Position numbers and translations under genes: made by a program. Under the pieces are notes generated by a model that searched no databases, was not told where the DNA came from, and saw only the letters and a program-made list of their open reading frames with translations. A stretch of DNA of 24,650 nucleotides, from positions 1 to 24,650 of the forward strand of contig CALAQQ010000180.1 of the NCBI GenBank assembly GCA_937888485.1. Reading direction: 5' to 3'. The stretch is from an uncultured Clostridia bacterium. Its GTDB lineage: Bacteria > Bacillota > Clostridia > Oscillospirales > Acutalibacteraceae. This document shows positions 24,061-24,650 of this stretch, in pieces. Position 1 is the first letter of the stretch. Every line of letters starts with the position of its first letter.

Positions 24061-24650
24061 TTATTTGATTTCATTGAAAAGGTCAAGGTAACCGGCAGCA
24101 ATAATTGCGCCTGCCTTAGGACCTGTCGAAACGATTTCTTCATTTTCTGTAAGATATGAACGCCAGTCATTATCAGTAAGAAGATAGCCGATCTGGTCAT
24201 TTGTAATACCGAAAACAATAAGCTTTCTGTCTGTTGCATCAGCAAAAGCAGTATAATTCCATTCTGTGCCATCCCATGAATCTTCCGCAGCAATTGCGCC
24301 GCCGAATGCGATTTCGGGTGCAAGTTCACCGGGAACAATTGCAATTGCAAGTTCTCTGCCAAATTCAAGATAGCCTACTTCAGTGGGAGTTTCATAATCA
24401 AAACCGTTTTTAACAACAGTATTGGTAAGAAGTCCGCCTCTTGCTGCAAGTTTGAAGATTGAGTTTGCGACGGGAACAAATACTTCTGTAAATCTGATGT
24501 TAAGTATGGGTTCGATTTCAACATCATTTGTTATTGAAGCAGCAAGTTCGCCAAGAAGATAACCGTAAGCAGCCATTCTGCCGTAACCTTCATCGTTATA
24601 TTTTTCCATATAATAAGGATCTGCAACAAGATCTTCGGGATATTCGGATG
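24061..24650 (-). CDS. Neutral/alkaline ceramidase-like protein, C-terminal part (cut by window edge)
   Basis: The reading frame is open to the right edge of the window, so only the last 195 or so residues are seen. The internal ATG at 24609 is not the real start. The visible part resembles the end of the neutral/alkaline non-lysosomal ceramidase domain: a VPGELAPEIAFGG segment, then IVFGITNDQIGYLLTDNDW, then a C-terminal STGPKAGAIIAAGYLDLF helix. The presumed catalytic residues lie in the missing N-terminal part, so activity cannot be judged. Bacterial members include amidases acting on sphingolipids, but many clostridial homologues have no known substrate. It lies 31 nt upstream of rodA and is probably transcribed with it. 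The family assignment is a motif-based guess of moderate strength. Confidence 0.55.
   Translation of the reverse strand, partial: SEYPEDLVADPYYMEKYNDEGYGRMAAYGYLLGELAASITNDVEIEPILNIRFTEVFVPVANSIFKLAARGGLLTNTVVKNGFDYETPTEVGYLEFGRELAIAIVPGELAPEIAFGGAIAAEDSWDGTEWNYTAFADATDRKLIVFGITNDQIGYLLTDNDWRSYLTENEEIVSTGPKAGAIIAAGYLDLFNEIK

Noticed and set aside
1..24650. CRISPR array, insertion sequence, tRNA or rRNA gene
   Set aside because: No regularly spaced repeats, transposase-like frame, cloverleaf or rRNA-like sequence was seen by eye on either strand.

Overview
The window looks like a low-GC Gram-positive bacterium of the class Clostridia, possibly an Oscillospiraceae/Ruminococcaceae-type gut organism. 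The evidence is a T-box leader in front of alaS, a CdaA-CdaR pair, RNase M5, ScpA-ScpB followed by a DUF2953 protein, a DUF1385 (YqhQ-like) protein next to prmC, and a Cys-rich segment in AlaRS. The genus cannot be read from the sequence alone. Nineteen genes are visible. All but the first lie on the minus strand, so the biology runs from right to left.

Right end (24650 to 22761): the C-terminal part of a neutral-ceramidase-like protein is followed by a RodA-type SEDS glycosyltransferase and a strong terminator. Next (22710 to 20488), from its own promoter, is a 704-residue mosaic membrane protein. It joins a sigma-70-like cytoplasmic N-terminus, one transmembrane helix, WG repeats and a bacterial SH3 domain. 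This is the most unusual gene here.

20475 to 12309: an alanine-specific T-box (GCC specifier, UGGU bulge, competing terminator) leads into seven tightly packed genes: alaS, a HIT hydrolase, a phosphoribosyltransferase, comEC, holA, rnmV and ispF. None of the gaps exceeds 18 nt and two junctions overlap, so tRNA-Ala charging may control all seven. ComEC keeps its channel but its metallo-beta-lactamase-like domain has lost the metal-binding motif.

12281 to 10024: a promoter drives cdaA (c-di-AMP synthase) and cdaR (its regulator), closed by a terminator. glmM is not present.

9981 to 1808: an extended -10 promoter starts a nine-gene run. It encodes a lipoprotein with Asp-rich FG-GAP-like repeats, an OmpR-type response regulator, a sensor kinase, DUF1385, prmC, an M50 protease, scpA, scpB and DUF2953. 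An envelope-sensing module is therefore transcribed together with release-factor methylation and chromosome-condensation genes. scpA, scpB and DUF2953 all appear to use TTG starts.

Left end (3 to 1811): a plus-strand type I restriction HsdR gene converges on DUF2953 and stops abruptly right after the helicase core. Its C-terminal domain is missing. The junction lies exactly at the end of a conserved clostridial gene group and is either a recombination or insertion endpoint or an assembly join. No stretch over 300 bases lacks a gene. No rRNA, tRNA, CRISPR array or insertion sequence was seen.
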